Shown here one piece after another: positions 27,454 through 37,361 of a stretch of DNA of 64,000 nucleotides; within the stretch, counting starts at the first letter, position 1; each line of letters begins with the position of its first letter. The stretch comes from Pseudobacteroides sp. Its GTDB lineage: Bacteria > Bacillota > Clostridia > Acetivibrionales > DSM-2933. The notes beneath the pieces were generated by a model. It did no database searches, was not told the DNA's origin, and saw nothing but the letters and a program-made list of their open reading frames with translations. The stretch spans positions 31,383 to 95,382 of the forward strand of contig NZ_DATCTU010000060.1 in NCBI RefSeq assembly GCF_036567765.1. The letters are read 5' to 3'. A program made the position numbers and the translations under genes.

Positions 27454-28695
27454 ATGAAAGAAGAGAATGTTATGGAAAATAAACGACTTATAGGTTGGGA
27501 GAGGAGAACAGCTATATTTTTATCCAGCCAGACCTTCTCCTTGTTCGGGTCTTCATTAGTGCAGTTTGCTATAATATGGTACATAGCTAAAACCACCAAC
27601 TCAGGAATTATGGTCACCATCTCAACAATATGCTCGTTTTTACCTCAGCTGTTTATATCGCTGTTCGCAGGAGTTTGGGCCGACAGATATAATCGAAGGA
27701 TGTTAATTGTATTGTCAGACGGGATGATCGCAATTTCTACCTTAATTTTAGCTGTTGTATTTTTTATGGGCTATAAAGGAATGGTGCTTATTTTCTTAAT
27801 TTCGGCAATCCGTTCTTTGGGGACAGGAATACAAACCCCTGCCGTTAGTGCATTTATTCCTCAAATAGTTCCTGAAGAAAAATTAATGAGAATAAATGGT
27901 ATCAACAGTACCATCCAATCATTAGTGTTTCTTGTATCACCTGCTGCCAGCGGTGCTATTCTTTCTACCAGCACTTTTGAATCCATTTTGTTTATAGATG
28001 TTATTACAGCGGCTGTTGGAATAACCCTATTACTGGCACTTAAAGTTCCTGCTCACAAAAGGGCATCGGATAAACCTGATACCGATTACTTCCATGATCT
28101 CAAAGAAGGGCTCAGGTATTCCTTTAGAAATACGTTTATTAAAAATTTGCTTTTATTCTATTCTATATTTATGTTTTTGATTGTGCCTGCTGCATTTCTT
28201 AATGTTTTAATGGTTACCAGAGTATTCGGAAATGAGTATTGGCAGCTTACCGCCAATGAAATGGCCTTTTTTGCAGGTTCCATTGTTGGAGGAATTGCTA
28301 TTGCATCATGGGGAGGCTTTAAGAACCGTATTGTTACATTAGTTTTCGGCTGCTGTATCTTCGGTGTTTTAACAGTGGCTATCGGTTTTGTAAAAATCTT
28401 TTATGTTTATCTGGGAATCATGGTTCTTACAGGCATAACCATGCCGATGTTTAATTCTCCGAGCATGGTCTTATTGCAGGAGAAGGTTGATATCGATATG
28501 CAGGGAAGAGTATTCAGCCTTATACAGATTGTTTCATCGGGAATTATGCCATTGGGTATGCTCGTTTTTGGACCGCTGGCTGATGTGGTCAGGATAGAGA
28601 TGCTTATGATAATATCAGGAGTACTGATTGTTATCTTAAGTATCATCATGTTCTTAAATAAAAATTTTATCAAAGAAGGTATTAAAGCTCAGTAA
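27454..28695 (+). CDS. MFS transporter, macrolide-efflux-like group
   Basis: 413 residues with about 12 membrane helices. The loop 2-3 motif GVWADRYNRRMLIVLSD is the MFS signature in the form seen in the Mef/enterobactin-exporter (MFS_3) group. ATG at 27454 has CGGGAGG five bases upstream. A TTGACA at 27385 may be its -35 box, but the -10 is unclear. It is probably a drug or small-molecule exporter; the substrate is unknown. It is monocistronic. Confidence 0.87.
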   Translation: MKEENVMENKRLIGWERRTAIFLSSQTFSLFGSSLVQFAIIWYIAKTTNSGIMVTISTICSFLPQLFISLFAGVWADRYNRRMLIVLSDGMIAISTLILAVVFFMGYKGMVLIFLISAIRSLGTGIQTPAVSAFIPQIVPEEKLMRINGINSTIQSLVFLVSPAASGAILSTSTFESILFIDVITAAVGITLLLALKVPAHKRASDKPDTDYFHDLKEGLRYSFRNTFIKNLLLFYSIFMFLIVPAAFLNVLMVTRVFGNEYWQLTANEMAFFAGSIVGGIAIASWGGFKNRIVTLVFGCCIFGVLTVAIGFVKIFYVYLGIMVLTGITMPMFNSPSMVLLQEKVDIDMQGRVFSLIQIVSSGIMPLGMLVFGPLADVVRIEMLMIISGVLIVILSIIMFLNKNFIKEGIKAQ

Positions 28696-28825
28696 TATTA
28701 TAAACAGAATGAATGCTTAATTATTGCTGCGATTACAGTTGCTTTCATGGTATAATCTTTTATATTAAAAGTGATAACTTATAAAAATTAGATTTCAATA
28801 ATACATAGGAAATGGGTAAGATTTC

Positions 28826-30280
28826 ATGGAAAACTATTTTGATATAGTCATTGTGGGGGCAGGAGCGGTAGGCTGTGCAATAGCCAGGGAGCTCTCGAAG
28901 TACAAGCTCCAGATCGCAGTGCTGGAGAAGGAAAGTGATGTTGCAGCGGGAACAAGCGGCAGAAACAGTGCTGTTGTTCATGCGGGCTTTAACAACAAGG
29001 TAGGGAGCCTTATGGCCAAGCTTTGCGTAGAAGGGAACCTGGGATTTGAAAAAGTATGCAGAGAACTGGATATACCCTATAAAAAAACAGGAAAGCTTGT
29101 GGTTGCATTTGATGAGGGTGATATAAAAGGCATAGAAAGGCTAATGGATGCAGGCAAAAAGAACGGCACTCCCGGGCTTTCATATATTAGCGGTGAAGAA
29201 GTCAAAAGACTTGAGCCTCATGTGGGAGGCATTGGGGCAATGCTGTCCTCAAACACGGCGATAACAAATCCATTTATATATACTGTGGCATTGGCTGAAA
29301 ATGCTTGTGCAAACGGTGTAAAGTTCTATTTTAATACTGAGGTCAGGGGTATAACCAAGAGGGAAAACAGATTCCGTATCAGAGCGGGGGGACGGTATTA
29401 CCATAGCAGGTATGTTATAAATGCGGCAGGTCTGTACTCCGATAAAGTTTCTTCTTTGGCAGGGGATAAAAGCTATAAAATCTATCCTTGCAGAGGCCAG
29501 TATTATATCCTGGACAAGAGGACAAGCAAGTATCTCAGTATGCCTGTATATCCTGTGCCAAGGCCTGGAATCGGGGGTCTTGGCGTTCATCTTACTCCAA
29601 CCATTGAAGGTAATATACTAATAGGACCAAGTGCCGAATACATAAAAACTAAATGCGATTATGGTGTTACCAAGGATGTAATGAACCAGCTCTTTAAAGA
29701 GGCAAAGGAACTGCTTCCACCTATCAGTATTAGAGATACCATAAGGAATTATTCAGGCATCCGATCCAAGCTGGTAGGGCCTAAAGTTGGTGGATTCGGT
29801 GATTTTGTCATTGAAGAATCAATTATTGTACCGGGGCTTATTCAATTGATTGGTATTGAGTCGCCCGGTCTTACGTCTTCTATTCCCATTTCAGGGATGG
29901 TAAGAGATATCATAGGCAGCAAGGAAGATCTTATACCAAAACCGGAATTTATAAGCGAAAGAAGAGGAATAGTTGAGTTCAGGCAGTTAGATGCGGCGGA
30001 AAAAGACAGGCTGGTCAGGGAGTGCCCTGAATACGGAGAAATAGTATGCAGATGTGAGCATATTACAAAAAAGGAAATTATGGATGCCATAGAAAATCCT
30101 CTGGGTGTGAAGACGCTGGCTGGTATTAAGTATAGGGCAAGGGCCATGATGGGAAGGTGTCAGGGAGGATATTGCCTGACCAGGATTGTTGAGATACTTA
30201 CGAGGGAATATGGTGTTCCTGTGGAAGAGATAATGCTAAGAGGCAATGAGTCCAAGCTGTTTACAGGGAGAGTCAAATAA
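28826..30280 (+). CDS. FAD-dependent oxidoreductase with BFD-type [2Fe-2S] domain (GlpA-like)
   Basis: 484 residues. The N-terminal FAD-binding Rossmann motif is GAGAVGCAIARELSK. The DAO-type fold follows with ATSGRNSAVVHAGF-like residues (here GTSGRNSAVVHAGF). The C-terminal 60 residues are a BFD-like [2Fe-2S] domain with CRCEH and CQGGYC. This matches GlpA-type anaerobic glycerol-3-phosphate dehydrogenases and LhgO-like oxidases. The next two genes, an FAD/NAD oxidoreductase and DUF1667, form a conserved clostridial trio often placed near glycerol genes. Oxidation of glycerol 3-phosphate is the best guess; no glpK or glpF is visible here. Confidence 0.85.
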   Translation: MENYFDIVIVGAGAVGCAIARELSKYKLQIAVLEKESDVAAGTSGRNSAVVHAGFNNKVGSLMAKLCVEGNLGFEKVCRELDIPYKKTGKLVVAFDEGDIKGIERLMDAGKKNGTPGLSYISGEEVKRLEPHVGGIGAMLSSNTAITNPFIYTVALAENACANGVKFYFNTEVRGITKRENRFRIRAGGRYYHSRYVINAAGLYSDKVSSLAGDKSYKIYPCRGQYYILDKRTSKYLSMPVYPVPRPGIGGLGVHLTPTIEGNILIGPSAEYIKTKCDYGVTKDVMNQLFKEAKELLPPISIRDTIRNYSGIRSKLVGPKVGGFGDFVIEESIIVPGLIQLIGIESPGLTSSIPISGMVRDIIGSKEDLIPKPEFISERRGIVEFRQLDAAEKDRLVRECPEYGEIVCRCEHITKKEIMDAIENPLGVKTLAGIKYRARAMMGRCQGGYCLTRIVEILTREYGVPVEEIMLRGNESKLFTGRVK

Positions 30281-30297
30281 AGGGGTTAGAGTATAAA

Positions 30298-31539
30298 ATG
30301 TATATAAATAAAGATGTGGTTATCATTGGGGCCGGACCGGCTGGCTTGGCCGCTGCGGTGGAACTTGTAAGAAACGGGATTAAAGACATCATTGTAATAG
30401 ATCGGGAACCCTTTGCAGGAGGGATTCTCAACCAGTGCATACATGACGGATTTGGTGTAATAAAGTTTAAAGAGGTTCTGACAGGCCCTGAGTATGCTCA
30501 GCGGTACATAGATGAAGCAAATAAATTGGGCATTGAAATTATGACAAGCTCTATGGTAATAAGTATGAGCGGTGATAAAGAAATAACTGTACTTAATTCT
30601 GAAGGGCTTGCCACCTATAAGGCAAAAGCTGTAATTCTCGCCATGGGATGCAGGGAGAGGACAAGAGGAGCTCTAGGCATCCCGGGCACAAGGCCGGCCG
30701 GAATTTTCACAGCCGGAGTGGCTCAGAATCTTGTTAATCTCAAAAACATTATGATCGGTAAGCGGGTGGTTATTTTAGGCTCTGGAGACATCGGACTTAT
30801 TATGGCTAGAAGGCTTACACTAGAAGGTGTGAAGGTCATTGCAGTAGTGGAAAAAATGCCATATTCAAATGGGCTTGCAAGAAACATCACCCAGTGCCTT
30901 GAGGATTATGATATTCCTCTTTTGTTAAGCCACACTGTTATCAATATTGAAGGAAAAGAACGACTTAAAAGCGTTACAATCGCAAGGGTTGATGAAAAGG
31001 GTGAGGCAATAAAGGGCACATCCAGAAAGTTTGACTGTGATACACTGATTCTTTCTGTAGGTCTCATTCCTGAAAATGAGTTGTCTTTAGGTGCTGGTAT
31101 AGATTTAGATGGAGTCACCCAGGGAGCGATAGTGGATGAAAATCTGCAAACCAGTATTGAAGGAGTCTTTGCGTGTGGAAATGTGCTGCAGGTCCATGAT
31201 CTTGTTGACCATGTATCCAATGAAGCTGAAAAAGCAGCAAGGTCGGTAATCTGCCATCTTAGGAGCAAATGCGGACAGCAGGGCAAAATAGCAGTTAAAG
31301 CCGGGCTGGGAATAAGATATGTTATTCCTCATACTGTCTCAGGAGAGAAGGATGTTACATTCTCAATGAGGGTAGACAGACCTTGGGCGGATCGGAAACT
31401 ATACTTTAAAAGCTGCGGCAAAATAATAAAATCTATCAGGTATAGAAGAATGAACCCTTCCGAGATGGTAGTAGTAAACATAAAGGCTTCAGAGCTGGAG
31501 GGTGCTCATGGACTGGAGGTGTTTGTAGATGAAGATTAA
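30298..31539 (+). CDS. FAD/NAD-dependent oxidoreductase of the GlpA-DUF1667 trio
   Basis: 413 residues. The FAD site is IIGAGPAGLAAAVELVRNG near residue 8 and a second nucleotide site is VVILGSGDIGLIMARRL near residue 155. The late GVFACGNVLQVHDLVD closes the FAD fold. It has no CxxC redox-active disulfide in the usual place, but keeps GGILNQCIHDGFG. It likely transfers electrons between NAD(H) and the partner GlpA-like protein. It starts 17 bases after that gene and its last codons overlap the DUF1667 gene by 11 bases. Confidence 0.87.
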   Translation: MYINKDVVIIGAGPAGLAAAVELVRNGIKDIIVIDREPFAGGILNQCIHDGFGVIKFKEVLTGPEYAQRYIDEANKLGIEIMTSSMVISMSGDKEITVLNSEGLATYKAKAVILAMGCRERTRGALGIPGTRPAGIFTAGVAQNLVNLKNIMIGKRVVILGSGDIGLIMARRLTLEGVKVIAVVEKMPYSNGLARNITQCLEDYDIPLLLSHTVINIEGKERLKSVTIARVDEKGEAIKGTSRKFDCDTLILSVGLIPENELSLGAGIDLDGVTQGAIVDENLQTSIEGVFACGNVLQVHDLVDHVSNEAEKAARSVICHLRSKCGQQGKIAVKAGLGIRYVIPHTVSGEKDVTFSMRVDRPWADRKLYFKSCGKIIKSIRYRRMNPSEMVVVNIKASELEGAHGLEVFVDED

Positions 31540-31897
31540 TAAGGAAATGACCTGTATAATTTGCCCTAATGGTTGTAGGCTTGAAGTTATTTACAACGAT
31601 TCTCTTGTTGTAAAAAATGCCCTGTGCCCAAAGGGTGAAGAATATGCCCAAAGTGAGCTCTTAAACCCTATAAGAAATCTTACTTCAACAGTCAAGGTTA
31701 ATAGAGGTCTGCTGCCGCTTGTAAGCGTACGCAGCAGTAAGCCGGTACCTAAAGGAAAAATGTTTGAGATTATCAGGATTCTTAAGGATGTAGAATTAGA
31801 AGCACCCGTTGATTTTCACCAAACAATATATAAGGATATACTTGGTACTGGTGCGGACATCATAACCACCCGTGGGGTTAGAAGAGCAGATAGATAA
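31529..31897 (+). CDS. DUF1667 cysteine-containing protein
   Basis: 122 residues. Cysteines in MTCIICPNGC (C-x2-C-x3-C) and a further one in NALCPKGEEYA form the conserved DUF1667 cluster, probably an iron-sulfur or zinc site. The family nearly always follows a GlpA/GlpB-like oxidoreductase pair and is thought to be the third subunit. It overlaps the upstream gene by 11 bases, so the trio is coupled. A terminator begins at its stop. Confidence 0.87.
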   Translation: MKINKEMTCIICPNGCRLEVIYNDSLVVKNALCPKGEEYAQSELLNPIRNLTSTVKVNRGLLPLVSVRSSKPVPKGKMFEIIRILKDVELEAPVDFHQTIYKDILGTGADIITTRGVRRADR

Positions 31898-31934
31898 AGG
31901 TCTGCTACCGATAATCCTTCGGTGCCAGACCTTT
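31896..31934. terminator. Bidirectional terminator
   Basis: AAAGGTCTGCTACCG (31896-31910) pairs with 31920-31934 with two mismatches around a nine-base loop, between the convergent DUF1667 gene and the large kinase gene. Confidence 0.75.
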
Positions 31935-31955
31935 AAGCTCACTAAATCCAATCTA

Positions 31956-34900
31956 TCAAGTTACCTCTTCGATACTGACATATCTTTCATCAATGTCCGA
32001 TCCATCTGTTAGGTCAAGAATATATCTTTTGAGTTCCTCCCCGGTATAACTGCCGGATTGCTGAGGGCTAATATGTATTGCTCTGTTCCTTCCCGATTTT
32101 TTTGCCTTATACATGGCAAAGTCACATATGTTTATATTCTGCTCCAAGGTTAAAAGATCCGGTAAGCCAGGTTCAAACGGCAAATGAGTGCATCCTATTG
32201 AGCATGTTTTATATATTATTTTATTGTCTGATATTTCTATAGGTGTATTTCTCATAAGATCCAAAACCTTTTTGGAAAATACCTTTAAATATTCGACTTT
32301 TGATTTGTTTAGTATGATGAGGAATTCCTCTCCGCCCCATCTTATGATATAATCATCATCCCTAAGGATGCTTTTTAGAGCCTTTGCAATTTTAACAAGA
32401 ACAGCATCTCCGGCGGAATGTCCATATACGTCGTTAACACTCTTGAAAAAGTCAATATCAATTAAAAACACGCCTATAACATTATTTTCTACACTAAGAT
32501 CTCTCTTTTGTCTGTTAAAGAATAATGCTGTTTTAGCCTTAATGAAATTGTCGGACAAATCAGATATAAATTCGTATAGATATCTTCTATTGTATAGCTT
32601 GGTCAATGGGTCATGAAGTGACAGATCTTTAAGTTCGTTATTTGCTGTTTCCAACTGGAACGTTCTCTCCCTGACCTTTTCTTCAAGACTTTCATAGAGT
32701 TGTGCATTTTCAATCGAAATTGCAATCTGTGATAAAATAATTTTTAAGGTCTCTACCCTGTTAAGTGTAAAGATATTTTCCATCAGGTTATTTTCCAAAT
32801 AAACAACACCTGATAGGTTATCCTTGAATACGATAGGCATACAGAGCACCGACTTGATGTTTCTCATCCCAATATATTCATTGTTTTGAAAATTGAGGTT
32901 GTTTTTTGCATCATCTATAACAACGTTTTCTCTGGTTCTGACAACATATTGTACTATCTGAGGGCAAAAATCATTGCACATATCAAGAGGAATGGATTTT
33001 AGAACATCAATCTCTTCTGAGCCCATATTTTTTTGTGCCTCAACATACAGACTGCCGTTTGAGCCCTTCTTTAAAATCAGGCATCCCAATTGTGCACCTG
33101 TACTTTCAATAATAGTACGCATAAGTACTTTAAGAAGTTTATCTATCTTTATTTCACTTGCTATTGCCTGTGTAGTTTTCAGTATATACCCAAGGTCCAA
33201 GGACATTACTTCGGTGAATTTAGAGGAAGTAGCTTGTCCTCTTGACCCGGATGATTCAATTTCCAGGTTCCTGTTATCCGAGAAAAAGCGTCTGTACTTG
33301 TCTTCTATTATTTTTACTTTAGAAGCTGCACCCCAAAGTTTATAGAAATAATAGGCTTCCTTTATATACACTTTAGCTATTAGTTCTTCATCCCTGCCAA
33401 TCCAGAACTCTCCTATCAGTTCGTTTATTATAGCCCGCATATGTGTGAATTCACCTGAAGCAATGGAGTTGAGGGCTGTTTTATACAAGCCTGTAATCTT
33501 CTCTTGCGGTTCATTCTGGATTTTTGCCAATTCTGCAGATACTAAATAGTATTTATGAGAAAAGTTTGAAGGACAATTATCTGACCATATCATTAATTTC
33601 TCCATGTTTTTGGTAATGCTTTCGATTATTTCACCCTTCTCGTTTTCATCAGCCTTATCATACATTTTTGCAAGCAATAAAGACTGGAACATACAGTGGT
33701 CAGGGATAGGAAAAAATCCCGTTCCACCCTGCAAATACGGATCTGTGAAGAAGTTCCACCTTTTGGCTGCTTCCAGGTTTCCCAGTATATAATTTACCAT
33801 TAAATTACACTGACCGAATGTACATAAAATAAACAGGTTGTTGCTGTTATAAAGGTCAGCTAGTAATGATTCTTCGCTTTTAAAATCATATGCTGATTGA
33901 AGCTGATTTATAGTATGGATAAAGACTTCCACCAAGGGGACAAGCAGTGATACTTTGGTCTCCTTAAGGAGCTTTATGGCATTATTGGCTTCAGATTTAC
34001 AATTATCCAGGTTTGTTCCTACATAAAGATTACGGTGAACCTTATGGGAACAGGAATAAGACGCATGTTCAATATCACCTGTTTCCAATCCTCTTTTAAC
34101 CGACAGATCATAGTAGTCAAGGCTTTCGGAATAATGAGCTCTCCAATGGGAAATAAATGCGGCAAATATAAAATAGCATCCTGCTTCTAAGGACCTTGCC
34201 TTGTATTTTTCCAAAAGGGCGAAGGCAACCTGATTTAATTTATAAGCCATTTCGAAATTACCCAGGATTGAACCTAATATTATTCCGCACTCTGTATAAC
34301 TCTTTGTTGATACTTCGGTGGTCCCGTAAGTCAAAGCCATATCAAACATCGTCAGCTGTATTAAAAAGTTTAGGGGCGGATAGCTCTGGAACGCGGCAGG
34401 CTGTACTTGGAAAAGCAGGTTCATCATCATTATTTTATTTTCATCCGTCATCTTGGGAAGGTTAATCAAATCCTCTATCTGGTATTTACCTAAATATGCT
34501 GCTATTTTACCTATACTTTCGCCGAATTTTTGGTCAATTTGACTAATATCCTGAGGAAGGTCAAAATCCAATAGCTTAAGTGCCTTTCTTATTTCATCTA
34601 TTACTATTTCTCTTTTTTCTCCGCCAAGGTCAAGGATTTTTGCCTTAAGGGCATATACACGGGCTTTCTCAATAATATTTGTTGCTGTATCAAGCAAATA
34701 GGTGCACAATTCAAATGCTTCTTCAACTTTTCCGCCTAAAAAGCTTGTCTCGGTCAACTCATAAGATAAGGCAAAGAGCTTTCCAGGGTATTGTTTCCAT
34801 TCTTCTGATGACAGTAGAGTTTTTCCGGTAATAAAATAATTAGCTGCAATATCATATGCTGAATTGGCTTTTGCTTTGATACCAGCTGTATAATTGAGGT

Positions 34901-37148
34901 TTGCCAGTCCAATTCGTTCATCCTGATTTTCAATCAAATCTTTGGCAATGTTCATATGGTTGATCATTTCGAAAATGTTGCTCTCAATATTATTTTCATC
35001 CTTATACGCATCAAACAGGATAGTTCCTATTTTCCGATGTATCATGACTCTTTCATTCTCAGAAATTAAAGAATAAGCAGATTGGCAGATTCTATCATGG
35101 CTGAAACGAAATTTTATTTCTATATTAGATTTTACAAATTCTTCCTTTGGCATATGGAGCAATTTATATTTATTGTTTGCAGGAACAATAAAGTCTTTTT
35201 TGATCGCTATCCATAGAGCATCTGAGATATTTTCAAGTTCGTTGCTTATTAAGTAGAGGGTCTTAAGATCAAAACAGTTACCAAGGCAGGAAGCTGTCTT
35301 AATGACTTCCAATGAATCTTTAGGAAGCTCATTTAATGTTTCGATGAGAAAATCAACCACATTATTGCTTATTTGAAATTTCTCTGCTTCATCTAAATTC
35401 CAGTTCCACTGCAATTTATCTTCGTTAAACTTTAATATGCTTTTTTGATACAGCGATATTAACAGTTGGCTGACAAAGAACGGATTACCTTTGGTTTTGC
35501 GATGTATATAGCTGCTTAACTGTGAAGTGTCGCTATTGCTTCGGTTTAATGTATCAGATACCATTTGGTTTACTGCATTTTCATCCAAGGGCTGTAAAAC
35601 TAAATGATTCAGAAAATTAGTGCCCCCTATAGCATTCTTTACCTCATTTAACATTTGAACCAAAGGATGTCCTTCCCCAACCTCATTGTCTCTGAAAGCT
35701 CCAACGATAAGGAGGTTGTGAACTTCTTGTGAAGCAAGAATATATTTCAAAAAATCCATGGTTGAGAAATCGCTCCACTGAAGATCATCCAAAAAAAGTA
35801 CAAGGGGATGATTTTTTTGGGCAAAGACTTTTATAAAATCACGGAAAATCATCTGAAATCTGTTTTTTTCTTCTATAGGGTTAAGTAGGGGTATGTCAGG
35901 CTGTTCTCCGATAATTTGCTTTAATTCAGGAATGAGATCAACCATTATCTTACCGTTTGAACCTAATGCTTCAGTCAATCGATATTTCAAGAGCTCAATG
36001 TTTTTATACTCTGAAACGAGATTCTTTATCAAGCCTTTAAATGCTGATATTATTGCACTATATGGATTATTGCGTTCTAATTGGCTGAACTTGCCGGATA
36101 TAAAGTATCCGCCTTTATCTATAATAGCTTTGTGCATTTCCATAACAACTGAGGTTTTTCCAATGCCTGAATAGCCGGATATTAACAGTAATTTTATTTC
36201 GTTGGTGTACAAGCCTTCGAAGGATTTTTTAAGGGTTTTAAGCTCAAATTCTCTTCCATATAGTTTTTGTGGTATCTGGAATCTATCGGAAATGTCTTTC
36301 TGTCCAATTTGAAATTCTATAATTCTGTCTCTGTACTTAAGGTTCTCCAGACAATACATTAAATCATGCTTTAATCCCAGGATGTTTTGATACCTATCCT
36401 CAGCGTTTTTAGCCATCAATTTCATAATAATGTCTGAAACAGCCGGTGGAACTTCGGTATTAACTAATTTAGGCTCCATTGGAATTTTTGCTATATGACT
36501 GTATACTACCTCAGAATCATCACCTGTAAAAGGCAATTGACCTGTAAAAATTTCATAAAGCATTACACCAAGAGAGTAAAAATCTGATCTGTAATCAACT
36601 ATTCTATTTACTTTTCCCGTCTGTTCAGGGGAAATATATGGTATGGTGCCCTCCAAGGTGGACAAGTTTTGGGGTTTCTCCATCGAAAGCCCAGTAGAGA
36701 TACCGAAATCAATAATCCTAAGATCATTGTTCTCTATATTAAATATAATATTGGAGGGGGTTATGTCTTTATGGATTATATTGTGTTTATGGATTTGCAT
36801 TATTGCTTCAGTTATATTAATGGCAAGCCTGAGCTTTTCCGTGAGACTCATTTTATTTGCTTTTAATATGTCGGCTAACGATTTACCCTTCACGTCTTCC
36901 ATTATTATAGCCAAGCCATTATTATAGATATCTATATTATAAACTTTAATTACTCTGTCTCCACTTATTTTGTTTATAATTTCATATTCTCTTCTGAAAC
37001 TGGCTAACTCTTCAGATGTAGGATATTCATTATTCATAACCTTAATAATGACCATACTATTGTCTGATTTGCACAATCCCCTATAAACCGTTGAATTGAT
37101 GCTTTTAAAAATCTTTTCTTTGACCTCATAGCCAGGCAGATTGATCAT
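31956..37148 (-). CDS. Giant hybrid signalling protein: Ser/Thr kinase, AAA ATPase, helical repeats, GAF, GGDEF
   Basis: 1730 residues. Residues 5-270 are a eukaryotic-type protein kinase: K36 in IIKV, catalytic HKD at 126-128, DFG at 147-149, and SPEQTGK in the activation segment. Residues 295-560 are an AAA/STAND-type ATPase, Walker A GYSGIGKTS at 325-333 and Walker B LFLDDLQWSD. About 600-1260 are helical repeats of TPR/MalT style. A GAF domain (about 1345-1490), a coiled coil and a GGDEF domain (about 1520-1700) complete it. The active-site GGEEF lies at 1605-1609 and an inhibitory RxxD at 1596-1599 has the canonical five-residue spacing. All catalytic signatures look intact, so it should phosphorylate proteins and make c-di-GMP. 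The ATG has GGAGGAATAATAAT upstream. Confidence 0.93.
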   Translation of the reverse strand: MINLPGYEVKEKIFKSINSTVYRGLCKSDNSMVIIKVMNNEYPTSEELASFRREYEIINKISGDRVIKVYNIDIYNNGLAIIMEDVKGKSLADILKANKMSLTEKLRLAINITEAIMQIHKHNIIHKDITPSNIIFNIENNDLRIIDFGISTGLSMEKPQNLSTLEGTIPYISPEQTGKVNRIVDYRSDFYSLGVMLYEIFTGQLPFTGDDSEVVYSHIAKIPMEPKLVNTEVPPAVSDIIMKLMAKNAEDRYQNILGLKHDLMYCLENLKYRDRIIEFQIGQKDISDRFQIPQKLYGREFELKTLKKSFEGLYTNEIKLLLISGYSGIGKTSVVMEMHKAIIDKGGYFISGKFSQLERNNPYSAIISAFKGLIKNLVSEYKNIELLKYRLTEALGSNGKIMVDLIPELKQIIGEQPDIPLLNPIEEKNRFQMIFRDFIKVFAQKNHPLVLFLDDLQWSDFSTMDFLKYILASQEVHNLLIVGAFRDNEVGEGHPLVQMLNEVKNAIGGTNFLNHLVLQPLDENAVNQMVSDTLNRSNSDTSQLSSYIHRKTKGNPFFVSQLLISLYQKSILKFNEDKLQWNWNLDEAEKFQISNNVVDFLIETLNELPKDSLEVIKTASCLGNCFDLKTLYLISNELENISDALWIAIKKDFIVPANNKYKLLHMPKEEFVKSNIEIKFRFSHDRICQSAYSLISENERVMIHRKIGTILFDAYKDENNIESNIFEMINHMNIAKDLIENQDERIGLANLNYTAGIKAKANSAYDIAANYFITGKTLLSSEEWKQYPGKLFALSYELTETSFLGGKVEEAFELCTYLLDTATNIIEKARVYALKAKILDLGGEKREIVIDEIRKALKLLDFDLPQDISQIDQKFGESIGKIAAYLGKYQIEDLINLPKMTDENKIMMMNLLFQVQPAAFQSYPPLNFLIQLTMFDMALTYGTTEVSTKSYTECGIILGSILGNFEMAYKLNQVAFALLEKYKARSLEAGCYFIFAAFISHWRAHYSESLDYYDLSVKRGLETGDIEHASYSCSHKVHRNLYVGTNLDNCKSEANNAIKLLKETKVSLLVPLVEVFIHTINQLQSAYDFKSEESLLADLYNSNNLFILCTFGQCNLMVNYILGNLEAAKRWNFFTDPYLQGGTGFFPIPDHCMFQSLLLAKMYDKADENEKGEIIESITKNMEKLMIWSDNCPSNFSHKYYLVSAELAKIQNEPQEKITGLYKTALNSIASGEFTHMRAIINELIGEFWIGRDEELIAKVYIKEAYYFYKLWGAASKVKIIEDKYRRFFSDNRNLEIESSGSRGQATSSKFTEVMSLDLGYILKTTQAIASEIKIDKLLKVLMRTIIESTGAQLGCLILKKGSNGSLYVEAQKNMGSEEIDVLKSIPLDMCNDFCPQIVQYVVRTRENVVIDDAKNNLNFQNNEYIGMRNIKSVLCMPIVFKDNLSGVVYLENNLMENIFTLNRVETLKIILSQIAISIENAQLYESLEEKVRERTFQLETANNELKDLSLHDPLTKLYNRRYLYEFISDLSDNFIKAKTALFFNRQKRDLSVENNVIGVFLIDIDFFKSVNDVYGHSAGDAVLVKIAKALKSILRDDDYIIRWGGEEFLIILNKSKVEYLKVFSKKVLDLMRNTPIEISDNKIIYKTCSIGCTHLPFEPGLPDLLTLEQNINICDFAMYKAKKSGRNRAIHISPQQSGSYTGEELKRYILDLTDGSDIDERYVSIEEVT

Positions 37149-37290
37149 ATTATTATTCCTCCATTAAATCGCGTACAGACTGTGACATATATTTCGGTAA
37201 ATTGTGTATTTCGCTTTATAATAAATAATAATGAGGTGTTAAGAATAGCTAATTTTGAGTTGTAGATGGATGGAGAAGCAAATGACAAAA

Positions 37291-37336
37291 ATTGGAGTAT
37301 GATAATAATTAGTCAAGATTATTATCATACTCCAAT
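37291..37336 (-). terminator. Terminator of the dipicolinate synthase B gene
   Basis: A perfect 19-bp inverted repeat (37291-37309 and 37318-37336), loop 8 bases. On the minus strand it ends in TTTTTG. Confidence 0.8.
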
Positions 37337-37361
37337 TAACAAAGACAAGTATGTATATTGG

